From an uncultured Lachnospiraceae bacterium (GTDB lineage: Bacteria; Bacillota; Clostridia; Lachnospirales; Lachnospiraceae), in contig CAJUJM010000024.1 in assembly GCA_910586755.1 (NCBI GenBank), positions 1-64,000 on the forward strand: a stretch of 64,000 bases of DNA, written 5' to 3'. The position numbers and the translations under genes were made by a program. Positions within the stretch are counted from its first letter, which is position 1. Every line of letters starts with the position of its first letter. Positions 42,427 through 51,444 of the stretch are shown one piece after another. The notes under the pieces are model-generated. The model was not told where the DNA came from. It made no database searches and saw nothing but the letters and a program-made list of their open reading frames with translations.

Positions 42427-43461
42427 ATGAAGTATATTAATTTTGATGAATCAAGAAAATTGGATCTGATACTTCTCGGACGTGTGGCGATTGATTTTAA
42501 CCCTGCTTACAGTGAAGAGGTAAAAGAAGAATTCAAACCATTGAAAAAGGTTCACTATTTTGAAAAGTTTGTGGGAGGATCCCCGGCGAATATTGCGGTC
42601 GGCGTGACACATCACGGAATGAAAGCGGGATTTATCGGAAAAGTGTCAGACGATCAGTTTGGGGAATATGTTGTTGATTATTTTAATGAACAGGGAATTG
42701 ATACATCCTGTATCTCTAAATGTACTAACGGAGAAAAGCTGGGGCTTACATTTACAGAAATGCTTTCTTCAAAAGAGAGCGGCATTTTGATGTACAGAAA
42801 CTGTATTGCAGATCTGCAGCTTCACGTAGATGATATCGACGAGGATTATATAAAGAGCGCAAAAGCTATTTTGATTTCCGGAACAGCGCTGGCGGAAAGT
42901 CCTTCCCGGGAAGCTGCTATAAAAGCAGTCATGCTGGCAAGGAAGAACGATACTAGAATTATTTTTGATATTGATTACAGGGAGTACAACTGGAAGAACA
43001 GCGATGAAATTTCTATTTACTATTCCACTATCGCAAAGGAAGCCGACATTATCATGGGCTCCAGAGAAGAATTTGACCTGACGGAAAAGCTTATTAAATC
43101 CGGTATGACTGATGAAGAAAGCGCTGCGTACTGGCAGGGATACCGTGCGAAGATTGTAGTGATTAAGCACGGTATGAAAGGATCCGCAGCTTATACCTGC
43201 GATGGGCAGAAGTTCAGCATTAAGCCGTTCCCGGTAGACGCAAGAAAGGGATTTGGCGGCGGAGACGGATATGGTTCCGGTTTCCTTTACGGTCTATACC
43301 AAGGCTGGGAAATTATTGACTGCCTGGAATTTGGGTCTGCAGAGGCATCCATGATGGTGAGAAGCAACAACTGTTCAGACTCTCTACCGGGACCAGATGC
43401 AGTGCATGCGTTTATTAAAGAAGAAAAAGAAAAATTCGGAGAGATGATTGCAAGAGTATAA
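42427..43461 (+). CDS. PfkB-family sugar kinase, IolC-like
   Basis: This 344-aa ribokinase-fold enzyme resembles 5-dehydro-2-deoxygluconokinase (IolC): DFNPAYSEE near the start, GGSPANIAVG for sugar binding, ILMYRNCIADL, ISGTALAESPSREA and SREEFD. The anion-hole/catalytic loop is FGGGDGYGSGF (GAGD in most members), with the base Asp conserved. GGAGGAAG precedes the ATG. No other iol genes are present, and the partners (PTS, aldolase, RpiB-like isomerase) point to another ketose or deoxy-sugar phosphate as substrate. It forms one unit with the Fe-ADH gene 16 bases downstream. Confidence 0.8.
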   Translation: MKYINFDESRKLDLILLGRVAIDFNPAYSEEVKEEFKPLKKVHYFEKFVGGSPANIAVGVTHHGMKAGFIGKVSDDQFGEYVVDYFNEQGIDTSCISKCTNGEKLGLTFTEMLSSKESGILMYRNCIADLQLHVDDIDEDYIKSAKAILISGTALAESPSREAAIKAVMLARKNDTRIIFDIDYREYNWKNSDEISIYYSTIAKEADIIMGSREEFDLTEKLIKSGMTDEESAAYWQGYRAKIVVIKHGMKGSAAYTCDGQKFSIKPFPVDARKGFGGGDGYGSGFLYGLYQGWEIIDCLEFGSAEASMMVRSNNCSDSLPGPDAVHAFIKEEKEKFGEMIARV

Positions 43462-43476
43462 AAGGAGAATAGAATT

Positions 43477-44631
43477 ATGGCAAAAGAATTTATTGTACCC
43501 GGACAGATCGTTACAGGATCAGGAGCGCTTGATCTGGCTGAATCAGCGCTTGGAAAGCTTGGCAGAAAAGCGATGATCGTAACAGATAAAGTGATGATTC
43601 AGTTAGGCAACTGTGAAAAGGTAGAAAATGCCCTGAAAAATCAGGGGATTGAATATACCATCTATTCAGAAATCGTAAGGGAACCAACAGACGTAATGAT
43701 TGAAAACGGACTGGAGCAGTATAAAAAAGAAGGTTGTGATTTCCTTGTGGCATTAGGAGGCGGAAGCCCTATTGATTCGATGAAGGCCATCGGCTCCCTG
43801 GTTGCAGACGGCGGTAGCATTTCTGATTATATGGGCAAGAATATTGACGTTGCTATGCCTCCTATGGCGGCAATTCCCACAACCGCCGGAACAGGGGCGG
43901 AGGCAACACAATTTACGATTATCACTGACACAAAAAAAGATATAAAAATGTTGTTAAAAGGAAAAGTATTAATGCCGTCGCTGGCGATCATTGATCCCCG
44001 GTTTACGATGACGGCTCCGCCTGAAATTACAGCCGCAACAGGACTTGACGCGCTTTGCCATGCGGTAGAAGCATATACTTCTAATAAAGCACAGACATTA
44101 TCCGATACTTTTGCTATGTCAGCGGTAAAACGAATTTTTAAATATCTTTCGGCTGCCTTTCATGATGGCGGAAACGAAGAGGCAAGAATTCAGATGTCTG
44201 TAGCGGCGCTGGAAGCCGGAATTGCTTTTAATAATGCATCTGTGACTCTTATTCATGGCATGAGCCGTCCGATTGGCGCATTATTCCATGTAGCACATGG
44301 GTTGTCTAACGCTATGCTTCTTAAAGTATGTCTGACCTATGCATTACCGGGAGCTTATGACAGATTCGCAGAACTTGGAAGAATTACAGGAGTTGCAATA
44401 TCAGAGGATTCCGACAAGGAAGCGAGTGAGAAGTTCCTTGCAGCAATCACCCGCCTGACAGAAGAACTTGAAACGCCGAGTCTTGAACAGTTTGGCATTG
44501 AAAAGAAGGCATTCTTTGAAGCGATTGAAAAAATGGCTCATGATGCTATGGAAAGCGGAAGCCCGCAGAACACAAGAAGAACGATTACACAGGCAGACAT
44601 AGAACAACTGTATAAAGAACTGTGGCAATGA
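43477..44631 (+). CDS. Iron-containing alcohol dehydrogenase of the PTS locus
   Basis: This 384-aa group III ADH has NAD-binding LGGGSPIDSMKAIG (about 90-103), TTAGTGAEATQF, and metal-binding DALCHAVEAY and VTLIHGMSRPIGALFHVAHG. It is only distantly similar to the other Fe-ADH at 27259 and most likely oxidises or reduces an intermediate of the pathway, such as a sugar alcohol or an aldehyde from aldol cleavage. AAAGGAG precedes the ATG. A strong terminator follows. Confidence 0.85.
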   Translation: MAKEFIVPGQIVTGSGALDLAESALGKLGRKAMIVTDKVMIQLGNCEKVENALKNQGIEYTIYSEIVREPTDVMIENGLEQYKKEGCDFLVALGGGSPIDSMKAIGSLVADGGSISDYMGKNIDVAMPPMAAIPTTAGTGAEATQFTIITDTKKDIKMLLKGKVLMPSLAIIDPRFTMTAPPEITAATGLDALCHAVEAYTSNKAQTLSDTFAMSAVKRIFKYLSAAFHDGGNEEARIQMSVAALEAGIAFNNASVTLIHGMSRPIGALFHVAHGLSNAMLLKVCLTYALPGAYDRFAELGRITGVAISEDSDKEASEKFLAAITRLTEELETPSLEQFGIEKKAFFEAIEKMAHDAMESGSPQNTRRTITQADIEQLYKELWQ

Positions 44632-44644
44632 CATTTACACCAAC

Positions 44645-44696
44645 GGGGATGTCGCAAAATGAAATAAAGGCTCTGGTTTCATTTTGCGACACCCCC
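44645..44696 (+). terminator. Terminator between the Fe-ADH gene and copy B of the repeat
   Basis: The long stem 44645-44664 pairs with 44677-44696 (gggg, then tgtcgcaaaatgaaa against its complement, with a bulged a) and is followed by attatttttt. It separates the kinase-ADH unit from the PTS unit. Confidence 0.85.
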
Positions 44697-44701
44697 ATTA
44701 T

Positions 44702-44807
44702 TTTTTGCATAGAAAGAGCCGCCAATATTCTAAAGGAAAAATTACCGTAACAATATGCCTAAAGAACTTTACCATTTCCTGTATTTTCATGATAAATTTT
44801 GTTTAAC
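44702..44807. repeat. 106-bp direct repeat, copy B
   Basis: This is the second copy of 42215-42320 (97 of 106 identical). It lies directly after a terminator and ends 20 bases before the EIIB start, so the PTS promoter must lie inside or at the edge of the repeat. Confidence 0.75.
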
Positions 44808-44827
44808 AAAAAGAAAGGAGACTGTAC

Positions 44828-45136
44828 ATGAAAATTTTAGCCATCACAGCATGTACGGCAGGCATTGCCCACACCTACATCGCAAAGGAAAAGCTGGAAA
44901 ATGCAGCAAAAGAATTGGGGGACACCATCAAAGTAGAGACCCAGGGCTCCATTGGTGTAGAAAACGAATTCACACCGGAAGAAATTAAGGATGCGGATGT
45001 AATTCTGATTTCAGCAGATATCAGAGTAAACAAAGATCGCTTCAAAGGAAAACCGGTGGTGGATATTCCCATTAGCACAGTGATGAAATCTCCGAAGGGG
45101 GTTATCAACAAGATCCACGAGAAGCTGGGCAAGTGA
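44828..45136 (+). CDS. PTS fructose-type EIIB component
   Basis: This 102-aa protein accepts phosphate from EIIA on Cys9 (TACTAGIAHTYIA, the family P-loop, usually CPTGIAHT) and passes it to the sugar during import. Its length equals a single EIIB-Fru domain. AAAGGAG lies nine bases before the ATG. It is followed at 27 bases by the EIIC gene. Confidence 0.9.
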   Translation: MKILAITACTAGIAHTYIAKEKLENAAKELGDTIKVETQGSIGVENEFTPEEIKDADVILISADIRVNKDRFKGKPVVDIPISTVMKSPKGVINKIHEKLGK

Positions 45137-45163
45137 AATTTTTAAGAAAGAGGGGAAACAGGT

Positions 45164-46267
45164 ATGGCAAAACAACAGAAAAATTTTATGAGACACATTA
45201 TGACCGGTATTTCCTACATGATACCTATCGTTGTAGCCGGAGGTATCTTGGGAGCGCTGGCGAAAGCATTCGGCGGTTGGAATATTGGCAGCGCCATTGA
45301 AGCAGGGGCAACTCCATTTTCCAATTTGAACCCGTTTACATGGGTTGGATTCTGGTGGGGCGTTAATAAATTAAGTTCTTATGCCATGGATTTCGCAGTA
45401 GCAGTTATGACAGCAGGCGCCGCTTACTCTATCGCAGGCAGGCCTGGTATTGTTCCGGGTATGATTATTGGTTATTGTTCCGCCCAGTCTAAAGCCGGTT
45501 TTTTAGGCGGCCTTCTGATGGCGCTTATCATCGGATGGGTTGTTAACTGGATGAAGGGATGGAAACTTCCCAAGTGGTGTGAAGGATTGAAGCCAGTTAT
45601 GATCATCCCGGTGTGTTCTACATTTTTGTGCGGAATGATATTTTTGTGTATATTCTCTATTCCTCTGGCATGGATTATGGATGTATTCCAGCAGTGGATT
45701 ATCGCTCTTAACGGCGGGGCAAAAGCAGTCATAGGCGGCGTAATCGGAGCCTGCATGGGCTTTGACATGGGCGGCCCGGTTAACAAGACCGCATCTATGG
45801 CAGCCAATGCACTGGGAGCAGACGGCATCAACGGGCCTATGTGCGCCAAAATCATTGGAGGTATGACTCCTCCTATTGGGCTGTTTATCGCTGTAATGCT
45901 GAAGAAAGATAAATTTACAAAGACAGAGTGTGAAACGGCAAAGACCGCTCTTCCCATGGGCCTTTGCTTCATTACAGAGGGTGTGCTTCCCTTTGCGGCA
46001 GCCGATCCGGCAAGATTTATCCCATGCAGTATGCTTGGCTCCGCAGTGGCAGGCGCCATTGCAGTAGCGGCAGGATGTGAATCCGTGGCAGGCCACGGCG
46101 GTATCTTTGTAGTTCCTATGATGAAAAATCCCATGATGTTTATAGTTGCTTTGATTATTGGGTCAGCAGTTACCGGGGTAGCTTATGCTCTGCTTAAGAA
46201 ACCTTCTGTAGACGATAATGTAACGGAAGAAGATATGGATATTGATTTGGATATTGATATTGTGTAA
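45164..46267 (+). CDS. PTS fructose-type EIIC permease
   Basis: This 367-aa membrane protein has about nine hydrophobic segments and the EIIC-Fru signatures GRPGIVPGMIIG and GFDMGGPVNKTAS, plus FITEGVLPFAAADP, which places the sugar-binding Glu in the ITEGxxPF motif. It imports and, with EIIB, phosphorylates a hexose- or polyol-like sugar. It ends in an acidic tail rich in Asp. Confidence 0.9.
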   Translation: MAKQQKNFMRHIMTGISYMIPIVVAGGILGALAKAFGGWNIGSAIEAGATPFSNLNPFTWVGFWWGVNKLSSYAMDFAVAVMTAGAAYSIAGRPGIVPGMIIGYCSAQSKAGFLGGLLMALIIGWVVNWMKGWKLPKWCEGLKPVMIIPVCSTFLCGMIFLCIFSIPLAWIMDVFQQWIIALNGGAKAVIGGVIGACMGFDMGGPVNKTASMAANALGADGINGPMCAKIIGGMTPPIGLFIAVMLKKDKFTKTECETAKTALPMGLCFITEGVLPFAAADPARFIPCSMLGSAVAGAIAVAAGCESVAGHGGIFVVPMMKNPMMFIVALIIGSAVTGVAYALLKKPSVDDNVTEEDMDIDLDIDIV

Positions 46268-46294
46268 TAGATTGATTGCAGAAAGGATAAAGAT

Positions 46295-47179
46295 ATGCTT
46301 GTATCAATGAAAACAATTCTCGATGATGCCAACAAGAATTATTATGGCGTTATGGCTATGAACAGCATCAATATGGAAATGGCAAGAGCCGGAATTACGG
46401 CGGCGGAGGAAGAACATTCAGCTATTATTATCCAGTTTGGCAACGGGCAGATGACCAATCATGCCCATCTGGAGGAGATGGTTCCGTTAATTAAAGAACT
46501 GGCGGACAGGGTTCATGTGCCGGTGGCGTTGAATTTTGACCATGGTTCAGACTTTTATGCCATCACGAATTGTATTAATGCGGGATTTACCAATGTTATG
46601 TTTGACGGTTCCGCTCTTCCCTATGAAGAAAATGTAAAAAGAACCGCTATCATCAGTGCTTTGGCTCATGGTATGGGCTGTTCTGTGGAAGGAGAACTTG
46701 GCCATGTAGGCCAGGCAGCAGATGCGGATGATACGGATGTAGATTTGTACACGAATCCGGATCAGGCAGTAGATTTTGTTACCAGAACAGAGGTAGATGC
46801 GCTGGCAGTTGCCATTGGAACGGCTCATGGAGCATATCCTAAGGGAAAAATACCCCAATTAGATTTTGACAGGCTTCATCTTTTAAAAGAGACTCTGAAA
46901 ATGCCTCTGGTGCTCCACGGCGGCTCCGGCTCCGGCGAGGAAAATTTAAAGAAAGCGGTGGCCGGAGGAATCAACAAGATCAATGTGTGCACCGATGCTT
47001 TTGAAGCAGGAAAACAAGCTATGTTAAAAGCATTAGAGGAAAATCCGGATATTGATTATATGCATATGTGCATGGCTGCGGAGGCAGGCATCAAACAGTT
47101 CGTGAAAGATTATATGCGGGTTATCGGTTCCAGTGGACGGTATATTTATGGAGAAGCTGTAGTAAAGAGTAACGAGTAG
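46295..47179 (+). CDS. Class II fructose-bisphosphate/tagatose-bisphosphate-type aldolase
   Basis: This 294-aa zinc aldolase has NFDHGSDF (metal and catalytic residues, usually LDHG), FDGSALPYEENV, EGELGHVGQ, AIGTAHGAYPKG and VLHGGSGS, then NKINVCTDA for DHAP phosphate. Family members cleave ketose-1,6-bisphosphates or 2-deoxy-5-keto-gluconate-6-phosphate (IolJ). With an IolC-like kinase in the locus, either type of substrate is possible. GAAAGGAT precedes ATG 46295. It probably produces DHAP plus an aldehyde. Confidence 0.88.
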   Translation: MLVSMKTILDDANKNYYGVMAMNSINMEMARAGITAAEEEHSAIIIQFGNGQMTNHAHLEEMVPLIKELADRVHVPVALNFDHGSDFYAITNCINAGFTNVMFDGSALPYEENVKRTAIISALAHGMGCSVEGELGHVGQAADADDTDVDLYTNPDQAVDFVTRTEVDALAVAIGTAHGAYPKGKIPQLDFDRLHLLKETLKMPLVLHGGSGSGEENLKKAVAGGINKINVCTDAFEAGKQAMLKALEENPDIDYMHMCMAAEAGIKQFVKDYMRVIGSSGRYIYGEAVVKSNE

Positions 47180-47204
47180 TGATTAAAAATTAAGAGGTGC
47201 TTGG

Positions 47205-49169
47205 TTGAAAGAGGATAAGAACGCATTATATTTTAACAAAATACTGAATTGCCTTTTGGGTGGGGAGACCTATACCATATTGCAGATTGCAGCAAATGTG
47301 GGATTATCTGAAAAAACAGTCCGGACCAAAATCGACCAGATGAACCGCTGGCTGACAGGAAATAATATGGGAAGGATTGAAAAGAAGCAGGGGACAGGGA
47401 TCTGGCTTGAGATGGACGGGCGGCAATGGGAGAGCCTGCAGAACCATCTGGCGCTGGGCAGGGACCTGGACTCTGCGGTTCAACCGGATGACCGCAGGAA
47501 ACAGGTGATAGGGAAACTTCTGAAGCTAAAGCCCGGACAGACCACCACACTTCAGCAGCTGGCGGAAAGCTTGTATTTAAGCGCTCCCACGGTAGGAAGG
47601 CTTTTGAGAGAGGTTTCCCCCTGGTTTGAGGAACGTTCCCTGAAAATTACGTCCATACGCAGCAAGGGAGTATGCCTTGTGGGGGACGAATATAATTTCC
47701 GGATTGCAATAAAAGATTATATGATAGAGCTGATGCCAGAGGTTCTGGAAGCTCTTTTAAGCTCCTATGCTTCAGGGGTGGACATATCCAGGATCCGGAG
47801 GATTGTGCTTGAGGCGGAAAATGCCTGGCGCATCGAATTGGCAGATAATTCTTTTAAAATGGTGTGGATCATGGCATGTCTGTCTATGGCCCGCAGGCAT
47901 TTTGGAAATGAAGCCGTATTTTCCGTTGAAGAAGAAAATATTGAGCATTATAATGAATATTCTTTTGCGGAATCCATTTATCAGAGAATCGAACAAGCAT
48001 ATGAGATTAAAATTTCCGATGACGATACGGTGCTGCTGGCAGTACTTCTTTTGTCGGCCAAAAAGCTGAAAAATTTTTCCAGCATTCAGGACACCGATTA
48101 TACCAGACAATACGACAAGGATTTGGGAAAATTTGTAAAGCTTATTATTGAGACCATTGACAGTGTTCTGGATATTGATCTTTCGGAAGATCAACTTTTG
48201 TATGAAAGCCTGCTGCTGCATATGCGGTCCGCTATTTTCCGGATGAAATACTCTACGGCAACAGGAGATAACATCAGCAAGTATGTGAAGAATGAATATA
48301 AACAGACTTTTCTGGCTACCTGGTCTACCAGTAATTTGTTCGAAGAGTATTATGATGTGCAGGTAACCGAGGATGAACTGGCGGGAATCGCCTTATATAT
48401 CCAGGCGGCTATTATCAGAAGAAAGAAAGGGAGTCCCCTGGCCGCTCTTCTGCTCAGCGAGAGTGGTATGGCGGCTAGTCAGCTAAATACTGAAAGGCTA
48501 AAATACAGTATTCCGGAGCTGACGGAAATTCGTGCAGCCAGTTATCACGATTTAAAACTGGATCAGTACCGCGATATAGATGTAATCATTAATATGTCAG
48601 AAAACGAAATTAAGGACGACAGGGTAGTATCGGTAGGAGAACGTCTTAGCGGACAAAGCATAGAAACGATTCGCCAAAAAGTGAATCAGATTTTCTATTT
48701 TCGTAAAAAATCGGAATTTCATTTTAACAATCTTTGCCATCAGTTGTTTGAAGTGGATCTGTTTCTGCTAAAACCAAGGGTTAAAGATAAAGATCAGCTG
48801 ATTACAATGATGGTAAAAAAGCTGGAAGAAAAAGGCGACGTGACCCCGGCTTATCTGCAAAGCGTGTTTGACAGGGAACGGGCAACTACCACCAGCATTG
48901 GACGGGGAATTGCGATTCCTCACGGAAATATGTCGGAAATCAATGAATCCCGGATTGTAGTGGCTATATTAGAGAAACCTATATCGTGGCATGGCGATAT
49001 GGTGGACGTAGTGTTTTTGCTGGCCGTAAAAATGACTACAAAGTTTGAGACTCGGCGTACCAAGCAATTTTACAAGGATTTCCTTCAGCTGACAGATAAT
49101 GACGAGAATATGGAAGCCATAAAAAAAATGGGTTCCACCCTGGATCTTTACCAGTATTTTATTAAATAG
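47205..49169 (+). CDS. PRD-containing transcriptional activator with EIIA domain (MtlR/LicR type)
   Basis: This 654-aa regulator has an N-terminal HTH pair (LQIAANVGLSEKTVRTKIDQ; LAESLYLSAPTVGRLL), two PTS regulation domains with conserved His, an EIIB-like region and a C-terminal EIIA-type domain (GRGIAIPHGNMSE, with the phosphorylatable His). Phosphorylation by PTS proteins would tie its activity to sugar import. The start is TTG 47205, six bases after AAGAGGTG. It is the obvious candidate to bind the 106-bp repeats. Confidence 0.85.
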   Translation: MKEDKNALYFNKILNCLLGGETYTILQIAANVGLSEKTVRTKIDQMNRWLTGNNMGRIEKKQGTGIWLEMDGRQWESLQNHLALGRDLDSAVQPDDRRKQVIGKLLKLKPGQTTTLQQLAESLYLSAPTVGRLLREVSPWFEERSLKITSIRSKGVCLVGDEYNFRIAIKDYMIELMPEVLEALLSSYASGVDISRIRRIVLEAENAWRIELADNSFKMVWIMACLSMARRHFGNEAVFSVEEENIEHYNEYSFAESIYQRIEQAYEIKISDDDTVLLAVLLLSAKKLKNFSSIQDTDYTRQYDKDLGKFVKLIIETIDSVLDIDLSEDQLLYESLLLHMRSAIFRMKYSTATGDNISKYVKNEYKQTFLATWSTSNLFEEYYDVQVTEDELAGIALYIQAAIIRRKKGSPLAALLLSESGMAASQLNTERLKYSIPELTEIRAASYHDLKLDQYRDIDVIINMSENEIKDDRVVSVGERLSGQSIETIRQKVNQIFYFRKKSEFHFNNLCHQLFEVDLFLLKPRVKDKDQLITMMVKKLEEKGDVTPAYLQSVFDRERATTTSIGRGIAIPHGNMSEINESRIVVAILEKPISWHGDMVDVVFLLAVKMTTKFETRRTKQFYKDFLQLTDNDENMEAIKKMGSTLDLYQYFIK

Positions 49170-49184
49170 AGGAGAGGATATGTT

Positions 49185-49634
49185 ATGGCAGTAAAAGAAA
49201 TCCTGGACAGACAGGTCATAGATTTAAATATGGAAGCAACAAGTAAGGACGAAGTAATCCGTCATTTAGCAGGACTGTTGAAAAATGCCGGATATATAGA
49301 TGACCTGGAAGGGTATATCAAAGATGTATATTTAAGAGAAAGCGAAGGGATTACGGGAATCGGGGGCCACGTGGCGATTCCTCACGGAAAATCGGCTTTC
49401 GTAGATAAAGTAGGTATTGCAGTAGGAAGAACAAAGGAAATGATTGAATGGGAGTCATATGACGGAGAACCATCTCAACTTTTTTTTCTGTTTGCCGTTC
49501 CCGCCGACAGCGACGGAGCCAAAGATCATCTGCGGCTTATTGCAGAACTAGCTGGAAAATTGGGCAACGATGTTACCATGAGTAAACTGCAGGCAGCCAG
49601 TTCCTACGAAAATCTTGTGGAGGCATTTTCCTGA
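49185..49634 (+). CDS. PTS fructose-type EIIA component
   Basis: This 149-aa protein has one EIIA-2 domain with active-site His in GGHVAIPHGKS (about residues 61-71). It passes phosphate from HPr to EIIB. AGGAGAGG lies upstream of ATG 49185. It completes the PTS although it is encoded four genes after the permease, behind its regulator. Confidence 0.9.
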   Translation: MAVKEILDRQVIDLNMEATSKDEVIRHLAGLLKNAGYIDDLEGYIKDVYLRESEGITGIGGHVAIPHGKSAFVDKVGIAVGRTKEMIEWESYDGEPSQLFFLFAVPADSDGAKDHLRLIAELAGKLGNDVTMSKLQAASSYENLVEAFS

Positions 49635-49713
49635 CGGCTAAAGAATACCTTTTGTCACGGCCTCTATGATGCGCCGCAGATGACAAGGGAAAAGAAAGGA
49701 GTACAGCCTGGCT

Positions 49714-50736
49714 ATGGAGAAAAGAGAGATAGGAAGGTCAGGAATTATGGCAAGCGGTATCGGCCTGGGGGCCTGGGCTATCGGCGGAGGTTTATGGTGG
49801 GGAGATAATGATGATAAAATGTCCATTAATACCATTCACAGGGCCCTGGAATTGGGGATTAATTGGGTGGACACAGCCAGGGTTTATGGATTTGGCCACA
49901 GCGAGGAAGTGGTAGGGAAAGCGCTTAAAGAGATTTCCAGACATAAAATGGTTTTGTCCACTAAGTGTGGAATCCAGTGGTATGACAATAGAGGAGAATA
50001 CCATTTTACAAGAGAAGGCCATGACGTATATAGAGACTTATCCCCCAAGGCTATACGCCGCGACCTGGAACTAAGTTTAAAGACTTTAGAAACCGAATAT
50101 GTTGATGTATATTACACTCATTGGCAGTGCAAGACCTACGGCATGATTCCGGTAGCAGATACCATGGGGGAACTGATGAAAATGAAGCAGGAAGGAAAGA
50201 TCCGCGCCATTGGAGCTTCCAATGTGGATATCCAGATATTAAAGGATTATGTGGATGCAGGACAGCTGGATGTGATTCAGGAGAAGCTGAGCATTTTGGA
50301 TAGAAAGCCAGAGGCAGAATTATTGCCTTTTTGTGAGAAATATGGGATTTCTCTGCAGACTTATTCGCCCATTGAACAAGGGCTTCTGGCGGGAAAGGCA
50401 TCTGATAATTATATAGCCGCGCCGGGAGATGTTCGGGAAGGAAAGTTCTGGTGGAGGAGTGAAAACATCCCGGAAGTAAACCAGATGTTGGCTGGATGGA
50501 GGGATTTGACAGAAAAATATCAGTGTACGCTGGCCAATTTGTGTATTAAATGGAATTCTATGCTGTCACCGGAAATTAATGTGCTTTGCGGAGCAAGAAA
50601 GCTATCTCAGATTGAGGATACAGCAAAGTCGCTGGATATCAGCCTCACGAAGGAAGAGTTTTTGCGGATGAAAAAAGATGCAGATGCGCTTATACAAAGG
50701 ACAGGCAAAACAGAAAGCAAAAAATATTGTCGGTGA
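49714..50736 (+). CDS. Aldo/keto reductase
   Basis: This 340-aa NADPH-dependent (beta/alpha)8 oxidoreductase has the catalytic tetrad environment WVDTARVYG (Asp, Tyr), STKCG (Lys) and YYTHWQC (His), and the cofactor site SNVDIQ. Similar enzymes are annotated as YajO/Tas-like reductases or L-glyceraldehyde-3-phosphate reductases. Within this locus it could interconvert a keto-sugar and a polyol or remove an aldehyde by-product. Confidence 0.85.
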   Translation: MEKREIGRSGIMASGIGLGAWAIGGGLWWGDNDDKMSINTIHRALELGINWVDTARVYGFGHSEEVVGKALKEISRHKMVLSTKCGIQWYDNRGEYHFTREGHDVYRDLSPKAIRRDLELSLKTLETEYVDVYYTHWQCKTYGMIPVADTMGELMKMKQEGKIRAIGASNVDIQILKDYVDAGQLDVIQEKLSILDRKPEAELLPFCEKYGISLQTYSPIEQGLLAGKASDNYIAAPGDVREGKFWWRSENIPEVNQMLAGWRDLTEKYQCTLANLCIKWNSMLSPEINVLCGARKLSQIEDTAKSLDISLTKEEFLRMKKDADALIQRTGKTESKKYCR

Positions 50737-50759
50737 AGAAAAAAGAAAGGGATAAAAAA

Positions 50760-51443
50760 ATGAAGATTGCAGTACTTAATGAGTTTAGCCAGGCGCCGAA
50801 GAACGGAATTATCGTTAAGGAGCTAAAAGCAGTGGTAGAGCCCATGGGGCATCAAGTTTATAATGCGGCTATGGAGGCTCCCCTTACGGCTCAGGATATT
50901 CCGGAAGCATATACAAAAGAAAATCCGAGGCTTACTTATCTGCATTTAGGTATCCAGGCAGCGCTTCTTTTAAACTCCAAAGCCGTAGATTTTGTGGTAA
51001 CCGGATGCGGTACGGGACAGGGCGCCTTAATGTCCTTAAATATGTATCCCGGAGTTGTGTGCGGGTATTGCATTGAGCCTACGGATGCTTATCTGTTTTT
51101 GCAGATTAACAACGGCAATGCGCTGTCTATTCCTTACGCGAAGGGATTTGGCTGGGGAGCAGAATTGAATCTAAATAATATTTTCTCCAGAGCGTTTGGC
51201 TCGCCTAAGGGCATGGGATATCCGGACGGCCGCAAGGAGGCCCAGAACCGCAATGCCGATCTGTTGTTTGAGGTGAAGAAGCAGGTGGCGAAACCGTTGA
51301 TTGAGGCGTTAAAGGCCATTGATCCGGAACTGGTGAAAGAATGTATGATCCCGAGATTCTTGGATTGCTTCTACGCAGGATGCAGGGATGGTGAGCTGAA
51401 GGCATTTGTTGATGAAGTAGTAAGTCATGATAAGCTGAATTAG
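50760..51443 (+). CDS. RpiB/LacA/LacB-family sugar-phosphate isomerase, extended
   Basis: This 227-aa protein has the family start MKIAVLNEFSQAPKN, the phosphate/ligand region and the catalytic Cys in VVTGCGTGQGALM, followed by GNALSIPYAKGFGWG. Family members are about 150 aa, so about 75 C-terminal residues are extra (CMIPRFLDCFYAGCRDGELK). Longer forms occur in polyol and tetrose pathways. ATG 50760 follows AAAGGGA; an upstream in-frame GTG lies inside the preceding gene. It probably isomerises the phosphorylated sugar of this pathway. Confidence 0.8.
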   Translation: MKIAVLNEFSQAPKNGIIVKELKAVVEPMGHQVYNAAMEAPLTAQDIPEAYTKENPRLTYLHLGIQAALLLNSKAVDFVVTGCGTGQGALMSLNMYPGVVCGYCIEPTDAYLFLQINNGNALSIPYAKGFGWGAELNLNNIFSRAFGSPKGMGYPDGRKEAQNRNADLLFEVKKQVAKPLIEALKAIDPELVKECMIPRFLDCFYAGCRDGELKAFVDEVVSHDKLN

Positions 51444-51444
51444 T

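Noticed and set aside
42427..43461. Assigning the IolC-like kinase to inositol catabolism
   Set aside because: No iolA, B, D, E or G is present, and the PTS context argues for another substrate.
45472..46134. A 220-codon minus-strand frame
   Set aside because: It is opposite the EIIC gene, whose motifs and site are clear; its Pro/Ala/Ile-rich reading is typical of antisense of a membrane protein.
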